Assembly (NCBI GenBank): GCA_035235625.1 | Contig: CP141142.1 | Coordinates: forward strand, 46,727,644 to 46,791,643 | DNA: 64,000 nucleotides | Source of the DNA: Saururus chinensis | Lineage: Eukaryota; Streptophyta; Magnoliopsida; Piperales; Saururaceae | Direction: 5' to 3' | Notes under the pieces: generated by a model | The model's database searches: none | Told to the model about the DNA's origin: nothing | Seen by the model: the letters and a program-made list of their open reading frames with translations, nothing else | Translations under genes and position numbers: made by a program | Shown here: in pieces, positions 26,400 to 38,600 of the stretch | Numbering within the stretch: position 1 is the stretch's first letter | Layout of the letters: each line of letters begins with the position of its first letter

Positions 26400-27060
26400 A
26401 CGGATAAAGTTTGGGGCTTTTCACCAAACTAGTGGCGGGGGCGGTCCTCCTCGCCATCCAACCAGAGTGCCGGGTGGGGCAGCTCGGGGAGGACGGATCC
26501 GGGGGAGAGGGGGCAGCGGGAGGGAGGCCGGGCTTGTGGGCTCCGGGGAGAGAATGCTAGAGGCGGACGCGGGCGGCGGAAGTCTGCTAAGGGGTGGGGC
26601 ACAGGAGGGGAGGAGCGGCTAAGAAGGGGGCCGGAACTGTGAGCACCGGGGGACGGATGCGGGGTGGCCGGGATCGGAGCGGAGTGGGGTTGCCGGGAAT
26701 GGAATGGATCGGGGTAGCTGGGGCCGGACGCGGGCGGCGGAAGCGGCTAAGGGGTGGGGCACGGGAGGGGAGGAACCGCCGGGTGAAGCGGGGCGGACGG
26801 AGGCGCACGGGCAGCGGCCAAGCGATTGACGGCGGCGGAAGGGCAGCGGCTGACAACGGCAGAGGACAGGCGGCAGGCGGCGGACAGCGGAAGAGGGCAG
26901 ACGGCGGCGGCTGGAGGAGAGAAGGGGGAAGCCTGTTGAAGAAAAATACCCGCGCGGGCGAAATGTTCCACGCGGGTGATATATATTCGCCCGCGCGGGG
27001 CGAAAATTTTGCCCCGCGCGGAAAATTTTCACATGGCGCACGCACGAATTTTTTGCGCGC
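26400..27060. repeat. GC-rich block with internal duplication and palindromes
   Basis: A G/C-rich stretch inside the CACTA element. A block around GCTAAGGGGTGGGGCAC occurs twice (about 26566-26612 and 26728-26775). At 26950-27021 there are strong palindromes: CCGCGCGGGCGAA with TTCGCCCGCGCGG, and CCGCGCGGGGC with GCCCCGCGCGG around a GAAAATTTT loop. The long overlapping frames on both strands here are composition artefacts. Confidence 0.6.
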
Positions 27061-27227
27061 GTGCAATGCTTTCATTTGCGACGCTCTAGCTAAGCGTCGC
27101 AAATTTTATATTTTAAGGACGTTTAAAAAATGTCACAATAAGTTTTTATTTGCGACGCTTATACATAAACGTCGCAAAAAGAGTTTAATTTGCGACGCTT
27201 ATCTATAAGCGTCGCAAATACTATTAC

Positions 27228-27522
27228 TCCTCCCTCTTTCCTCTCTCTTCTCTCTCTCCTCCCTCTTTCCTCCCTCTCTCTCCTCCCTCTATCTTCCCTC
27301 CCTCGCTCTCTCTCTCTCTCCTCCCTCTCTCCTCTCTCTCTCTCTCTTTCCCTCTCTCTCTCTCCCTATTTCCTCTCTCTCCTTACTCTCCCTTCTCTCT
27401 CCTCCCACCCTCCTCTCTCTCTCTCCTCCCTCTCTGTCTCTCCCTATTTCCTCTCTCTCAATCTCCCTTCTCTCTCCTCCCTCCCTCTCTCTCTCTCTCT
27501 CTCTCTTCTCTCCCTCTCCTCC

Positions 27523-27553
<31 letters not shown>

Positions 27554-27592
27554 ATTTCCCTCTCTCTCTCCCTCTCTCCCCCTCTCTCTATT
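27228..27592. repeat. CT-rich microsatellite in CACTA interior
   Basis: Imperfect (CT)n/(CTCC)n tract of about 365 bp. Related CT tracts occur at 27850-27980 and 30804-30990, the last two being one tract split by the nested solo LTR. The 140-codon Ser/Leu-rich frame is low complexity, not a gene. Confidence 0.85.
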
Positions 27593-27980
27593 TTATATTT
27601 TTTTTAAAATAAATTAAAAATAAAAATATATTAGCGACGTATAGTAATATATGTCGCTAATACCTATGTATATTAGCGACGTATATGGCTATACGTCTCT
27701 AATATGCATAGGTATTAACGATGTATATACTATACGTCGCTAATACACATGGGTATTAGCCATACGTCTCTAATATAGCCATATACGTCGCTAAAATTTT
27801 TATTTTTTACTTTTTAATTAATATTTAAATAAAAATTAATAATATAAATTTTTTTCTCTCTCTACCCTTTCTCCCCCTCTCTCGCTCTCCTCCCCCTCTC
27901 TCCCAATCTCTCTCACCCATCTTTCCTCTCTCTCTCCTCACTCTCTCTACCCTCTCTCTCTCTCCACCTTCTTCTCTCTC

Positions 27981-30803
27981 TGTAATGTCAAGGAAATTTT
28001 AGGTATTTTTCTAGAATTTTTCCTGATTTTCCCTATTTTTCTGGATTTTTTTAGGAATTTACAGGATTTGGGGTATGTAGATTAGTTTCTGGGCTGTGCA
28101 GAAAGATCTGCAGAGCCCATTGCAGGCCCAATTAAGTGGTGGACGGACCACTTAATTTGGGAGGGTGTAAACCACTGAGGATTCCCTATCTTACTTGGTT
28201 TAATCCTTACCCAATTAAACCCTAATCCCCTCTCTATAAATTTAGATGTTCCCCTAATTATAACTCTAATTTTGCCCTAAAAAAAATTAGAGAAGAAGGT
28301 GATTGAAGGTGGAGCTCTGGCGTTTGTGGATCGATGGCAAATCGGCGTTTGAGGTAGGATCGTCGTCTTAGTTTCGAGTCAAGATTAATGACTATTTTAT
28401 TGGGTGTAGATTATATGATTAGTGAAATCTACATGATGTTTTGTAAATAAGGTGAATAGTAATCTCTGCAATGTCTTTTTCTCAATTTTGAAACCCTTGC
28501 AGAGATCACTGTTTCTGTAATTACGAGGAACAGTAAATCTGCAGAAGGGAAGAAAATAAAATAAATAAATCTATGTGGTTGGGTGAACAGTGGACGGACG
28601 GCCGGCCTCCGGCTCACTGGCCTTCTTCCGCGAGTGGTCGGATATTTGCTTCCGACCCAAACTTTGGTTGCCGGAAGGGAATCGTTTGCACAATAAAAAT
28701 AAAAAAAAATAAAAAGGATTTGTGAATGGGGTGCGGAGTCGCCGGCGGACACCCAGGGCACCTCCACCGGTGGTTCCTCTTCCGTCTCGGGCTCCTTGTC
28801 AGAAGCCCTCTCTCTGTTCGCTGGAGATCGCTGCAAAAAAAAAAGGTTGAAACAGTCGGATCGGGGGAGGAGGAGAAATTGGTCGTCCGAACCACCGGAC
28901 GACGGGTGACGCTTCGCCATCCTTGTCTCCCGGGGTTCCAATCACCAGCAGTGGTGCCCGCCGTCCCGGCCACGGATTCCCCGCTGGGAGCATCCTTTCT
29001 TCTCTTCCGGCCGAGTTGAGTGTGGATGAAGGCAAAGGAACGCGCCACCGGACGGACGTCAAGCACGACATCGTTTCCGCCCATAGGTTCAAGCCACCTC
29101 GGCGGAATCCGGCTGGGAGCTGCCGCGGTGCCACTGTTCCCCTTTCTTCTCCCCTCTGCGTAAAAATTTTACAAACGCACTGGGGGGGCGTCTGGAGGTT
29201 GAAGACGACCTCAGACCCGGCCTGAGGTCATCAATTCTGACCTGGCCCGAACCGGGCCACTAGGCTGGGCCCAGTGGGCCGGGTTTCAGGGCCATGGGCA
29301 GAAAAAAAAAGAGAAAAAAAAGGAAAAGAAAAGAAAAGGAATTAGAGTAAATTAAAGTTTATTAAATTAAACTTGTTTTATGCATATGTGCCATTTTGGT
29401 TAAGTGAATCGTATAAAGGATATAACATATCCTGCATAGTACATATATGTGCAGTATGGTACATATGAACTATTTTTGAAATTTAAGCAGAATTTAACCG
29501 TTCTTTCGGCCCAAGCCCTACCCAGGGAGTAAAGCTGGGCTTCTTAGTGATTTTTAGCCTAAACGCTGATAATGATATGGCTAAATTATTTATGAGTTGT
29601 TAGACTTTATTAATTTGATCTATGTGTATAGTTGCATCTTGAGAATCAATGCATAAAAAGTTAATAAAGAATAATTGTTAAGGGTAAAAGGCTTTAGATT
29701 AGGAGTTGAAACCTAATTAAGATAAAGACTAATTTACCCTTAGAGGGGTTGAAAACCCGTTTATGAATTGAATGGGGTTTTTGACCTGACAACTGATTTG
29801 GTTAATGAACCAAGGATGTTTTTGGGGTGGAGCTTTAACCCGGTCCGTTGAGGCTAATGGGGTTAGGGTTACCTAGGAGTCTAAGCTCTATTGATGAGCC
29901 ATTTGATTTGACCGTGTAGTTGCACCTCCCCATTGGAGGGAGTTCTGCGTGAGCTGGGCTCACACTGGTCTATTGAGGATCATTTAGTGTACACGTATTT
30001 AGGGTCGCTGACATCCTGCTTGGTTGGCGTCTCTGACCACTTCTGTTCAGGTGCAGTTGTGGGCCATGCCCTTCCACTCCGGTCAGGTCCTTATGGGCTA
30101 AGTTGGGAGATGACACTTCCTGGTGGATTCCAGGGTCCTGGTGGATTCCAGGGTTTCATTGTGAATCATCCTTAAGGGGTGGTCTATGGTGAATATCATT
30201 TGTCACTTAGGATGACATCTGATATATTTATTTGTCTATGAAGTTAGGTGGATTATTGGTTTTCCAAGAGGGAAAACCTAAAGGGAAATTATAAGGAGAA
30301 CTGTTTTGATAATTAGTTCAAGTGGAAACCTAACAATTTTGCATAAAATGTAATAACATTTTGCATTCATATTATTCAACTTTCCTACTGGGTATTAGTA
30401 TACTCAGCGACCTGGTTTTGCAGGATCTTCTGGTGAGGATTAGCGAGTTCGGGACCGGACTTTTAGATTGAGGACAACTTAGCTCTAGTAGGATTTAGTT
30501 CTATTATTTCAGTACATTTTAAATGGTTGTAATAATGGCGTGAGAGCCAACTTTGATTAGTTGCTTATTTCCAGACAGATGTAAGGGTTGCACTTAGATG
30601 GATGGTTTACTTATTTGTGGATTTTTGGATACTGTTATGATATAATATGATTTGCTATCCGTATTTACGAACCCAAATGATTATAACCTGGATATTTAGT
30701 CGGCTGATTTGATTTAATTTGATGTGTTTAAAGAAAAAAAAAATTTGTCATGATTTATCGATTGTCCTTTATTAAAAGGGTTTTGAAAATCCGGGTCGTG
30801 ACA
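27981..30803 (+). mobile_element. Solo LTR nested in the CACTA element
   Basis: Starts TGTAATGTCAAGG and ends CGGGTCGTGACA, about 2.8 kb, with CTCTC on both sides (27976-27980 and 30804-30808). The flank is itself CT-rich, so the duplication alone is weak evidence. The termini, a GC-rich central part (28560-29280) and the 'tttcctactgggtattag' motif near 30380 match the organisation of the larger solo LTR at 8444-13204. It carries no gag or pol. It inserted after the CACTA element formed, because it splits one CT tract. Confidence 0.75.
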
Positions 30804-30917
30804 CTCTCTCCTCTCTCTACCCTTTCTCCCCCTCTCTCTCTCTCCCCTCTCCTCTCTCTCTCCCCTCTCCTCTCTCTTTCTCTGCTCTCTCTCTCTCCTC
30901 CCTATCCTTTCTCTCTT

Positions 30918-30953
<36 letters not shown>

Positions 30954-31850
30954 CTATCCTCTATCTCTTCCCTCCCCTTTCTCTCTCTCCTCTAATTTTT
31001 AATTTTTTTTGTTTAAAATTAATTTTTAAAAGTAAAAAAGAATTAAATAAAATTACTAATAGCGACGTATACATATATACGCCGCTATTACATGTACATT
31101 AGCGACATATAAATATATATGTTGCTATTAGTATTTTATATTTATTTTATTTTTTTTATTTTAAAAATTAATAAAAAATTAAATAAATTAAAATAAAATT
31201 TGTTCTTTCTCTTCCCTCTCCTCTAATTTCAAGTTTTATTTTTTTATTATTTAAAATTATTTTTTTAAAAAAGAATTATTTAAAATTTATTTATTAAATA
31301 AAATTAATTAATAAAGCTATTAGCGACGCTTAATAATAAACGTCGCTATTAAAAATGGTATTGGCGACGCTTATATAATAGCGTCGCTAATAGTTAAAAA
31401 TTTTAATTTATTTTTTATTTTTAATTCATAACTATTAGCGATGCTCCCATAAGCGTCGCTAATAGTAGCCTTATTAGCGACGCTTATGTATAAGCGTCGC
31501 TATTGAGTAAGCTATTAGCGACGCTTACTAAAACGTCTCTAATAGTCATAATATTTTTCTTTTTTTAATTTAAAATATATACCTTTTAGTGACGGTTGTT
31601 TAAAGCGTCGCAAATAGGGGCCATATTAGCGACGCTTAGAATAAAGAGTCGCTAATATGATTAGTATTAGCGACGCTATCAAGGAAGCGTCGCGAATATA
31701 AGATTATTAGCGACGCATACAGAAATGCGTCGCTAACAGTGTTTTTTTTTTGCGACATTTTGTATCCGTCGCAAATAGTTATTTGTAGCGATGCTTAACT
31801 AAACGTCGCTAAGAAATGCGTCGCTAATACTACATTTTGTTGTAGTGAAG

Positions 31851-32353
31851 CACTTTATAAGCCATAAAAACACATTATTCTTTTGACATAATCTGAGAAA
31901 GGATTCCTTTCATGCGGTCTAGGACTTGAGTAGTTAATTAATACACGACATTACAAAGACTAATTAGCAGAAAGTCTTTGACTCTTTTTGGATCCCTTGT
32001 TTTAGGGATCAAAGCAATGAGAGCCCTATTGGCAATTCATGGGAGCTGGCCTGAGTTAAGACAAGTGACTACCTCTTTGTTGACCCTATCCCCCACAACT
32101 TCCAAATATATATGAACGAAAACTGCTACCATACCATCCGGACCAGGGAATTTCAGCGATCCCATTTGTTTCATAGCCCTAGTCACCTCCTAATTAAAGT
32201 CCTAAAGGAGGTAATCATTCACTTGTTATTTACAATTCTTTGCACCTTGTCAACACCCTTTCAAGATTCATGGGTTTAAGGAGTAGACATGGAAGGCAAT
32301 ATTAGTATTAATGACTATTGATACAGGTATGTATTGATGATATGTTCAGTGTG
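31851..32353. other. Intergenic, possible LINE-like remnant
   Basis: No intact gene. Words such as 'gggatcaaagcaatgagagccc', read on the minus strand, recall plant LINE reverse-transcriptase debris, but frames are broken and I do not assign it firmly. Confidence 0.25.
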
Positions 32354-33396
32354 TGCCAAAACGGGCACTAAATGTCTAAAATATATTAAAAATTAATAGA
32401 ACTTACAAAATATTATTATAACACTAATGCAAAGAGTATAATTAGAAAATAAAAAGTTGTAAGTGAACATACAATCAAATTAAGAATTGTGGTTACCGTA
32501 CAAGATTTTCTATGATAAAAAAGTTTTTGTTTGGTCAAAACTAGAGAAAATATCCATTTTCTCCAATAGTAGTCCTCGTGGCTATTGAGTATATGCCAAA
32601 AAAATGCTTTTAGTAGTGTATAAATAAGTATTTAAAATATATTTAACAAATACTAACTTGATAAATATGGACCAATACACATCCATATCGGTCGATATAG
32701 CAGCCTCTATGGGTGGTTGATCGATTGGAAGTAACCCATTATAACTCTTGTGAGCCCCTCTCTTCTATTTCAATTATCATAATCCTAAGCATTCCTCCCG
32801 GTGCGTGGAAGTGTAAATATATAGCTCCCTACCAGCTTAAACCTTTAAAAAGTCATTTACGAATAGATAGATCGAATGAATCCTACGTCCTAACTCCTAA
32901 CCGTCGCCGTGCATAGGCTGTAGACTGAAGTCTCTTGGTAAACTACTTAACAATTGACTAGGGTGTGTGTCTTTCCAATTAAGTAATAGCACGATGCATG
33001 TTATTGGTGGATATTCTAATTTTTTTAATCACCCATGTCAACGAGTATCACCTGCATGAACGAGCAAGTACTACTGAATTTTTTATTAGTTTAAGCTGGG
33101 AAGCATTTTTTATGTTCTCTACTGACAGAGAGTGTAGCTTAAGAGACTCGGTAATATTTGAAATCAACGATACATACATAAGAGCTGTCCATTTTTTAGA
33201 TAAATGGCTCCGGTGCATTCCTTAGGCTCGCTGTCCAGAAGGAGCACAGAACCTCTACATTAACCATGTCATACCCGTGTCGTGATTCATCATAACATCA
33301 ATTAGTGTTTGTTCCTCTGGATGCACCATGTACACCAAGGCAGAGCCATAATAAGCATTTTTGTGAAGAGACAGAAGCATTGTCAAGTGAGGCAAT

Positions 33397-33667
33397 CTAG
33401 AAAAATGAAATGAGGTTTCTTGCAGAAATTAACTCCGTTGTAATCCCACCAACCGCAATATATGCAGTGACCATTTTTAAAAGCCTTAACCAGACGAAAT
33501 AATTGTTGTACACGATTGGTATAAAGACACAGAAAATTGACATCCCCAAAATGTTCATGGCCTTTAAAAGTAAAAAAAGAAGCTCTCCAATTGCAGTATT
33601 CCGCAAAATTCTGTGGAACTGACCCGTTTGAACTGCCACTAGTATAATGAGCATGATGAATTTGCAT
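33397..33667 (-). pseudogene. Possible extra membrane exon, downstream of gene copy 1
   Basis: A frame with NTAIGELLFLLL..IFCVF and NNYF keeps the same hydrophobic reading in copy 2 (59120-59300, NTAIG..LSIFCVF..NNYF). A candidate acceptor TTCCACAG precedes it in both copies. It could be a 3' exon adding a fourth helix to the small membrane protein upstream, or decayed coding sequence of an ancestral longer gene. No clear donor joins it to the upstream frame. Confidence 0.3.
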
Positions 33668-33704
33668 CGAGCATGGCAGTGTCGTTCACATCTGAGACCA
33701 GCTT

Positions 33705-34109
33705 TCAGATCAACATCTTGAGCCATGCACCGAGAGCCATACTCAGTTCCATGAGGGTCAAGCCCGTCCACATCAATTTCCTGGACACGGCTGCATTATG
33801 GTCTGGCTTATGGAGCAGCGAGCAGTAAACAACAGAGCCAAGCCCCATGGTGAAGGTGGCGAAGGTGAGGAGTACGTAAGCTTTGAAGAAACGCTTGAAG
33901 ATTGGGTCGTTGGGGATCTGCGCAGGAATGTTTAGGAGAGCAGCTGCACTAATGGCTGTTATCAGGATGGAGACCTTGAGCAAAGCCTTGTCAATGAACT
34001 TCTCCTTCCCCTCCTTCCCTTCTTTTACAGGGACCGGTAGTGCTGGAGGTTCCAGAGGAGGTGGTGCGGGTACGGTCACGGGAAGCTGCTGATTCTTCGA
34101 CTTGTCCAT
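33705..34109 (-). CDS. Small three-helix membrane protein, copy 1 (unrecognised)
   Basis: A 134-aa frame with ATG at 34107-34109. After a proline-rich start (VTVPAPPPLEPP) and a charged KEGKEGKEKF segment come three hydrophobic segments at about residues 43-62, 73-98 and 112-134. I do not recognise the family; the layout recalls short plant membrane proteins such as PGG-domain tails, but the PGG motif is absent. A second copy at 59403-59807 differs at about 15 of 134 residues, mostly conservatively, which argues that the frame was under selection. A TATA-like CTTTATAAG lies about 60 bp upstream. It may be the whole protein or the first exon of a longer one. Confidence 0.65.
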   Translation of the reverse strand: MDKSKNQQLPVTVPAPPPLEPPALPVPVKEGKEGKEKFIDKALLKVSILITAISAAALLNIPAQIPNDPIFKRFFKAYVLLTFATFTMGLGSVVYCSLLHKPDHNAAVSRKLMWTGLTLMELSMALGAWLKMLI

Positions 34110-34165
34110 GGCATAGGAGATCCAATATATCTCCAGGAGGTGGAATATTTGGATCAGCTGAGGTG

Positions 34166-34174
34166 CTTATAAAG
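34166..34174 (-). promoter_or_regulatory. Candidate TATA box, membrane-protein gene copy 1
   Basis: CTTTATAAG on the minus strand, about 57 bp upstream of the ATG. The same motif is kept in copy 2 (59893-59901). Confidence 0.45.
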
Positions 34175-34436
34175 AGTTGGCGTATGAACACAGAGGTGAT
34201 GGGTGTTTGAGAAGGAAATGGGAGAATCGTGTGAAAAAGGACTACCTGGGGCGGTGTCAAGGTAGGTGGTGCGTCTTCATCAGTATTGACCAGGGCAAAT
34301 GTAGACGGAGTCCAGTTGTGTGACTATTTTGACGATACGACGGGAACCAATTTATGCCTATCCCAGTTAATGGTAGCTGGTGAGTGGTGATGGCCTTTCA
34401 TCGACATGGCAGGTGGTATATGTATCTCTTAAATAT

Positions 34437-34706
34437 TCACCGTCTTCGATCGTCAATACCATGGACGTTCTTTTTTTTGGTTTGATAAACCTTCAATGCC
34501 ATGAAGGTTAGACAAGAAGATACAAGGGATGCCATTAAGCAGGAGGAAGCATATGCCTGAGCTAACACAAAGGCAAGAGGAAATGAAATTGATGTTCCTA
34601 AAAGACATACTGATTCAGGCAGCCAATCGCTAGTTGCAAAGACCCAGAGCATCAAGCAAAAGTTTAATTTGTTTGGAAATAATACACATTGGCTATAAGC
34701 AACCAA
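34437..34706 (-). pseudogene. Hydrophobic frame, probably decayed membrane-protein gene
   Basis: An 89-codon frame with several hydrophobic stretches (for example FPLAFVLAQAYASSCLMASL). A homologous but indel-bearing version lies at about 56170-56340 in the second duplication. One copy being frame-disrupted and the lack of a recognisable family make a functional gene unlikely; it may be an exon of an ancestral membrane protein. Confidence 0.3.
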
Positions 34707-35620
34707 AGGAGACCATCAACTAGCCAGAAAGCTACCAGCTCAGATTTCCACTTAGAGAGATAGGGAGACTGCTCAATTCACGTAGTATATTTCTTTCTTT
34801 TGCTAACACAACATAAAAAGATAATACGAGTGCCTTGGACAAGACAAGAGATTCACGGCTGTTGCAACAGTGTTTGAGAAGGGCGTACTCGTAGATTTAT
34901 GACGGAATGATGCTTTCGTCGACACACGACCTGTGTCAATTACACAGCTTCTCCATGACCACTGCTTTACATATCCCTTAATAGAGAGGCCGTTTAATTA
35001 CCACCGGAAAGAGATAGATGAGCAGAAGGCAGAAGGTCAATGAAAAGGAACTAGCTCACTATAACACGACAACCGATTAAATTGCCAATTTCACACCTTT
35101 GGTCCAGGGTCCCTATCGTTGCTTTTAAAAGCAGTCAGAAAGGCAGGCAAGAAGAGGGTGCGAAATGATACTTGTGTTCCTATTAGTAAGAGATGTTTTT
35201 CTGACCACCAACCTGCAAATATATATGTTTGGATTCCGTTTTTAAGTTTCTTTTTCACTACTTTCTTTCTTGATATCGCTATCTCCTAATTGTTAGTCAC
35301 CAAGCCAGATAAGGTTTGACAAGTCCTATTCTTTGGTAGAACGGACTGATTTTTTTGTTTCCTTTTTTTCTCCTTTCTTTTTAAAAATATTTTTAGACAT
35401 CAACGGCCGACTACCTTGAGCTAACTTGAAGATGGATATTGCTGAAGGCGAATCCCCTCATTTCCATATATAGACACTAACGAGTTTATGCAGTTCCAAC
35501 AAGACTCGCTAAGTAGTAAATATGTACTCCTTTTATCACACATTAATAATTTTATTTAATTTTTAAAATAAATTAAAATAAATTTATTAAAAAAAATATA
35601 ACTAATAATATGAGAAATAA
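34437..35620. repeat. Duplicated block P, first copy
   Basis: Collinear with about 56130-56790. Its last 0.55 kb (35067-35620) is repeated again at 40166-40700 on the far side of the minisatellite. Shared words include 'gaccatcaactag', 'tttggtccagggtcc', 'cgttgcttttaaaagcag' and 'gatacttgtgttcctatta'. Confidence 0.7.
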
Positions 35621-38600
35621 CAATATCGCTCCATTTATATAACAATATGACTCCATTATGTATTAATATCACTCAACATATTTATCAATATCGCTCCACA
35701 TATATAACAATATCGCTCTACTTATGTAATAATATTAATTTATTTATATAATAATATTGCTCTACATATGTAATAATATCGCTATATTATGTAGTAATAT
35801 TGCTCTACATATGTAGTAATATCGCTCTATTTATGTAGTAATATTGCTCTACACATGTAGCAATATCGCTCCATTATGAAATAATATTGCATCATTATAT
35901 AACAATCTTGCTCCACTTACTTAGCAATATCGCTCTACATATATAACAATATCGCTCCACATATGTAACAGTATCGCTCCAAATATGTAGCAATAATGCT
36001 CCACTTATGTAGAAATATCGCTCCATTATGTAACAATATCGTTTAATTATGTCACAATATTGCTCTACTTATGTAGCAATATCTCTCTACTTATGTAGTA
36101 ATATTGCTCCATATATGTAATTAAATCGCTATATTTCTGTATCAATATCGCTCTATTTATATAGCAATATCTCTCCATTTATGTAGCAATATCGCTCAAA
36201 ATATGTAGCAACATCGCTCCACATATGTAGCAATATCGCTCTACTTATGTAAAAATATTGTTCCATTATGTATCAATATAACTCCATTATGTAGTAATAT
36301 CGCTCTATTTATGTAACAATATAACTTCATTTAGCAATATCACTTTACATATGTAACAATATCGCTCTGTATATATATCAATATCGCTCTATTTATTTAG
36401 CAATATTGCTCCACATATGTAGTAATATCGCTATACATATGTAGTAATAACGCTCTATTTATGTAAAAATATCGCTCCATTTATATAACAATATGGCTCC
36501 ATTATGTATTAATATCGCTTAACATATGTAGCAATATCACTCTACATATGTAATAATATCGTTCTACTTATTTAACAATATCGATCTATTTATGTAACAA
36601 TATCGCTCTACATATGTATCAATATCGCTATATTATATAACAATATCGCTCCGTATATATATTAATATCGCTATATTTATTTAGCAATATCGCTCCACAT
36701 ATGTAGTAATATCGCTCTATATATATAGTAATATCGCTCTATTTATGTAGTAATATCGCTCTACATATGTAGCAATATCACTTCATTATATAACAATATC
36801 GCATCATTATATAACAATATCGCTCCACTTACTTAGCAATATCACTTTACATATATAGCAATATCGCTTCACATATGTAATAGTATTGCTCCAAATATGT
36901 AGCACTATCGCTCCACTTATATAGAAATATCGCTCAATTATGTAACAATATCACATAATTATGTAGCAATATCGCTCTACTTATGTAGCAATATCCCTCT
37001 ATTTATATAGCAATATCACTCCACATATGTAACAATATCATTATACTTCTGTAGCAATATCGCTCCACTTATATAACAATATCTCTCCATTTATGTATCA
37101 ATATCACTCAAAATATATAACAATATCGCTCTACTTATGTAGAAATATCGCTCTATTATGTAGCAATATCACTTAATTATGTATCAATATCGCTCTACTT
37201 ATGTAGCATTATCCCTCTATTTATATAGTAATATCGCTCCACATATATAACAATATCGTTATACTTCTGTAACAATATCGTTCAACTTATATAACAATAT
37301 ATCTCCATTTATATAAAAATATCGCTCCACATAAGTAACAATATTTCTCCACATATGTAGCAATATCGCTCTACTTATGTAGAAATATCGTTTCATTATG
37401 TAGTAATATCGCTCCTTTTATGTAACAATATCGCTCCATTTATGTGGCAATATCGCTTTACATATGTCACAATATCGTTCAACATATGTAACAATATCAC
37501 TCCACTTATGTATAAATATCGCTCCATTATGTAACAATATTGCTTTATTTATGTAGTAATATCGCTAAATTTATATAACAATATTGTTCTACTTATGTAA
37601 TAATATCGCTCTACTTATGAAGTAATATCGATTTATTTATGTAGCAATATCGCTTAATTTATATAGCAATATCGCTCCACATATGTATCAATATCGTTCT
37701 ATTTATGTAACAATATTGCTCCACATATGTAGCAATATCGTTCCATTATATAGAAATATTGCTCGATTATGTAGCAATATCACTCCACTTTTGTAACAAT
37801 ATCGATCCATTTATGTAACAATATCGCTCCATTATGTAGCAATATCGCTATACATATGTAGCAATATCGCTCCACATATATAACAATATCGCTCCACATA
37901 TGTAGCAATATCACTCCACATATGTAACAATATCGCTCCATTATGTAGAAATATTGCTCGATTATGTAGCAATATTGCTCTACTTTTGTAACAATATCGA
38001 TCTATTTATGTAAAAATATCACTCCATTATGTAGCAATATCGCTCTACATATGTAACAATATCGTATAAGATATGTAAAAATATCACTCTATTATGTAGC
38101 AATATTGCTCGACATATATATCAATATCGATATATTTATGTAGTAATATCGCTGAACAAATATAGCAATATCGCTCTACATATGTAAAAATATCACTCCA
38201 CATATGTATTAATATCGCTCTACATATGTAGCAATATTACTCTATTCTAAAGCTATATCGCTTCATTATGTATTAATATCGCTTCACTTTTGTAGCAATA
38301 TTGATCTATTTATGTAACAATATCGCTTTATTTATATAGATATATCACTCCACATATGTAACAATATCACTCCACATATATAGTAATATCGCTCTACTTA
38401 TGTAGTAATATCGCTCCACATATGTAGTAATATCGCTCCACATATGTAGTAATATCGCTTCATTATGTAACAATATCGTTCCATTATATAGTAATATCGC
38501 TCCACTTTTCTAACAATATTGATCTACTTATATAACAATATCGCTCCATTATAAATGTAATATCACTCAACATTTGTATCAATATCGCTCTACATATGTA

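Larger units (their letters stand above)
23878..31847. mobile_element. CACTA (En/Spm-type) element, non-autonomous, about 8 kb
   Basis: The left terminus reads CTCTATAAGAAAATG followed by GGGTATTAGC. The reverse complement of the right terminus reads CACTACAACAAAATG followed by TAGTATTAGC. A 3-bp AAG duplication flanks it (23875-23877 and 31848-31850), as expected for CACTA elements. Both subterminal regions (23890-24490 and about 31060-31830) are packed with direct and inverted copies of TAGCGACGCTT / AAGCGTCGCTA, the kind of array to which CACTA transposase binds. The same motif recurs inside at 27075-27215 and 27630-27800. No transposase (TNPD) or TNPA-like frame was found. The interior holds a captured RINGv gene segment, a GC-rich palindromic block, CT microsatellites and a nested solo LTR. 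The left terminal CACTA is altered to CTCTA. Confidence 0.85.
32354..34410. repeat. Segmental duplication, copy 1
   Basis: Shares long collinear stretches with 57013-60190: the 'tgccaaaacgggcactaa' block, the 'ggttgatc.attggaagtaa' block, the 'ttattggtggatattctaat' block, the membrane-protein gene and its 5' flank. Copy 1 lacks the two MITEs present in copy 2, so it serves as the empty-site reference. Boundaries are approximate. Confidence 0.75.

Noticed and set aside
26587..27208. Frames of 171-204 codons on both strands, rich in Arg/Gly/Pro
   Set aside because: GC-rich palindromic block; no conserved domain and no splice context.
27190..27612. 140-codon Ser/Leu-rich frame
   Set aside because: Translation of a CT microsatellite.
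28429..29225. Several frames of 97-170 codons
   Set aside because: They fall in the GC-rich centre of the nested solo LTR and overlap on both strands.
33705..34109. Assignment to the PGG-domain (ankyrin-tail) family
   Set aside because: The helix spacing is vaguely similar, but the PGG motif and ankyrin repeats are absent.
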